A DNA stretch of 64,000 nt from Gracilibacillus halotolerans (GTDB lineage: Bacteria; Bacillota; Bacilli; Bacillales; Amphibacillaceae), in contig NZ_JACHON010000016.1 in the NCBI RefSeq assembly GCF_014206945.1, forward strand, positions 1 through 64,000, read 5' to 3'. Made by a program: the position numbers and the translations under genes. This document shows positions 63,296-64,000 of this stretch, piece after piece (position 1 is the stretch's first letter; every line of letters begins with the position of its first letter). The notes under the pieces are model-generated. The model searched no databases and had not been told where the DNA came from. It saw nothing but the letters and a program-made list of their open reading frames with translations.

Positions 63296-64000
63296 TCATT
63301 GTAACAAATGAGTTTTGTTAAGAGAAACTTCCTGCTCTTTAAGGTCTACCTTTATCCAACCTCTAACACTATTGATTAAAAAGATTTGATCTGCTTCGAG
63401 CAACTGCTCCTTTTTTATATGTTTTTCAATAAGTGTATTGTTAGCTAATAGCTTTCCACGCATTACTCCAGGTAAAAGTCCATCTGACAATGGAGGTGTA
63501 TAATAGTGACCGTTTTTTTCGATAACTAGATTTCCAATAGAAAACTCCGTAACATGTCCTTCCTCATTCCATAACAAAGTGGTTTGATAGCCGTTTGGAA
63601 GTTTAGAATCAAACTGTTCATATACAGACCGGTTCGTAGTTTTATGATATAAAAACAGATTTTCTTTCTTTATCGGTTGGGGTGATAGTTTGGAACGAAT
63701 GCTATTTAGTTTTTCTAGTGGAATTGCTTCAAGATTAATCTTTCCGTTATCACTCATGAGAAGACGTATTTTACTAGGTGGATTATCTTGTAAAGTAGCT
63801 ATAAATCGTCTAATTTCACTCATTACGTTGTCCTGATCGTAAGTAAATTGAAAATAGGATGCAGATTCCTTCAATCTAGCCAAATGATCAGATAGATGAT
63901 TTATTTCACCGTTTTCGTATCGCATCGATTCTAACAAGGAAAATTCAATCTGTTCTTTTGTTAGTATTTTTGTCTTCTCAATAACTTCATAATATTCTTG
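63296..64000 (-). CDS. PabC domain of a PabB-PabC fusion, 5' end cut by the window
   Basis: The frame stays open to the window edge. The visible 234 residues begin with the end of a chorismate-binding (PabB) domain linker (EYYEVIEKTKILTKEQIEF) and continue into a class IV aminotransferase fold: FSLLESMRYENGEI, the PLP lysine in LYHKTTNRSVYEQ, EEGHVTEFSIGNLVIEKNG and PPLSDGLLPGVMRGKLL. This is the layout of bifunctional aminodeoxychorismate synthase component I/lyase in folate synthesis. A TTG at 63937 could start a lone PabC but has no ribosome site, so a fusion is favoured. Confidence 0.85.
   Translation of the reverse strand, partial: QEYYEVIEKTKILTKEQIEFSLLESMRYENGEINHLSDHLARLKESASYFQFTYDQDNVMSEIRRFIATLQDNPPSKIRLLMSDNGKINLEAIPLEKLNSIRSKLSPQPIKKENLFLYHKTTNRSVYEQFDSKLPNGYQTTLLWNEEGHVTEFSIGNLVIEKNGHYYTPPLSDGLLPGVMRGKLLANNTLIEKHIKKEQLLEADQIFLINSVRGWIKVDLKEQEVSLNKTHLLQ

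Overview
The window is a stretch of chromosome from a low-GC Gram-positive bacterium of the Bacillaceae. The evidence is the gene order (uvrBA; hprK-lgt-ppaX-yvoF; trxB, rapZ-yvcK-whiA-crh, clpP; cggR-gap-pgk-tpi-pgm-eno; secG-est-rnr-smpB...ssrA, as in Bacillus subtilis), strong AGGAGG ribosome sites with many TTG and GTG starts, bacillithiol genes, and CggR, CtsR, LexA and cre-type operators. The acidic proteins and intergenic repeats would fit a halophilic or alkaliphilic relative such as Oceanobacillus or Virgibacillus, but the genus cannot be fixed from sequence alone.

Layout. 1-845: a long array of 20/21-bp repeats and an SOS promoter. 846-7330: uvrB-uvrA, then yojF-bshB2 (bacillithiol) and a yvlD-like membrane gene. 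7480-10625: hprK, lgt, ppaX and an acyltransferase. 10892-14575: a Ca2+-type P-ATPase and a ketopantoate reductase. 14771-20361: TPR protein, trxB, rapZ-yvcK-whiA, crh; then clpP facing it with a CtsR operator, and tRNA-Arg. 21518-28106: a SAM-riboswitch operon joining a MetY/CoA-binding fusion, a sulfonate-type ABC importer and an acetyl-CoA-synthetase-like ligase. 28180-28510: a second 20/21-bp array, this one arranged head to head. 28526-36958: ldh, a small glutaredoxin, and the CggR-controlled glycolytic operon. 37081-41737: an orphan ModA-like lipoprotein, three copies of a palindromic repeat family, a short-type aconitase with a previously uncalled 56-codon zinc-motif gene overlapping its stop, and a dead IS200 transposase. 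41738-46016: ptsHI, two lipase/esterase genes and secG. 46047-52884: rnr, smpB, then an MFS exporter/TetR pair and a lipoprotein, then ssrA (tmRNA). 52996-61218: small membrane genes and a YesMN-like two-component system with a sugar ABC importer. 61511-64000: a CwlO-like endopeptidase, a bacilliredoxin and the 3' part of a PabB-PabC fusion.

How it fits together. The window holds most of the input side of carbon catabolite control (EI, HPr, HPr kinase/phosphorylase and Crh), together with lower glycolysis and its repressor, lactate dehydrogenase, and cre-like sites at crh and at the sugar-uptake system. Bacillithiol chemistry is represented twice (BshB2 and a bacilliredoxin). RNase R, SmpB and tmRNA form the ribosome-rescue set.

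The least explained material is non-coding: two arrays with the same 41-bp (20+21) phasing but different sequence, and a modular palindrome family whose stems covary and one of which has become a gene terminator. The most interesting coding items are the MetY-CoA-binding fusion operon and the small Cys-motif protein coupled to aconitase. No phage, CRISPR or recognised defence system was found.
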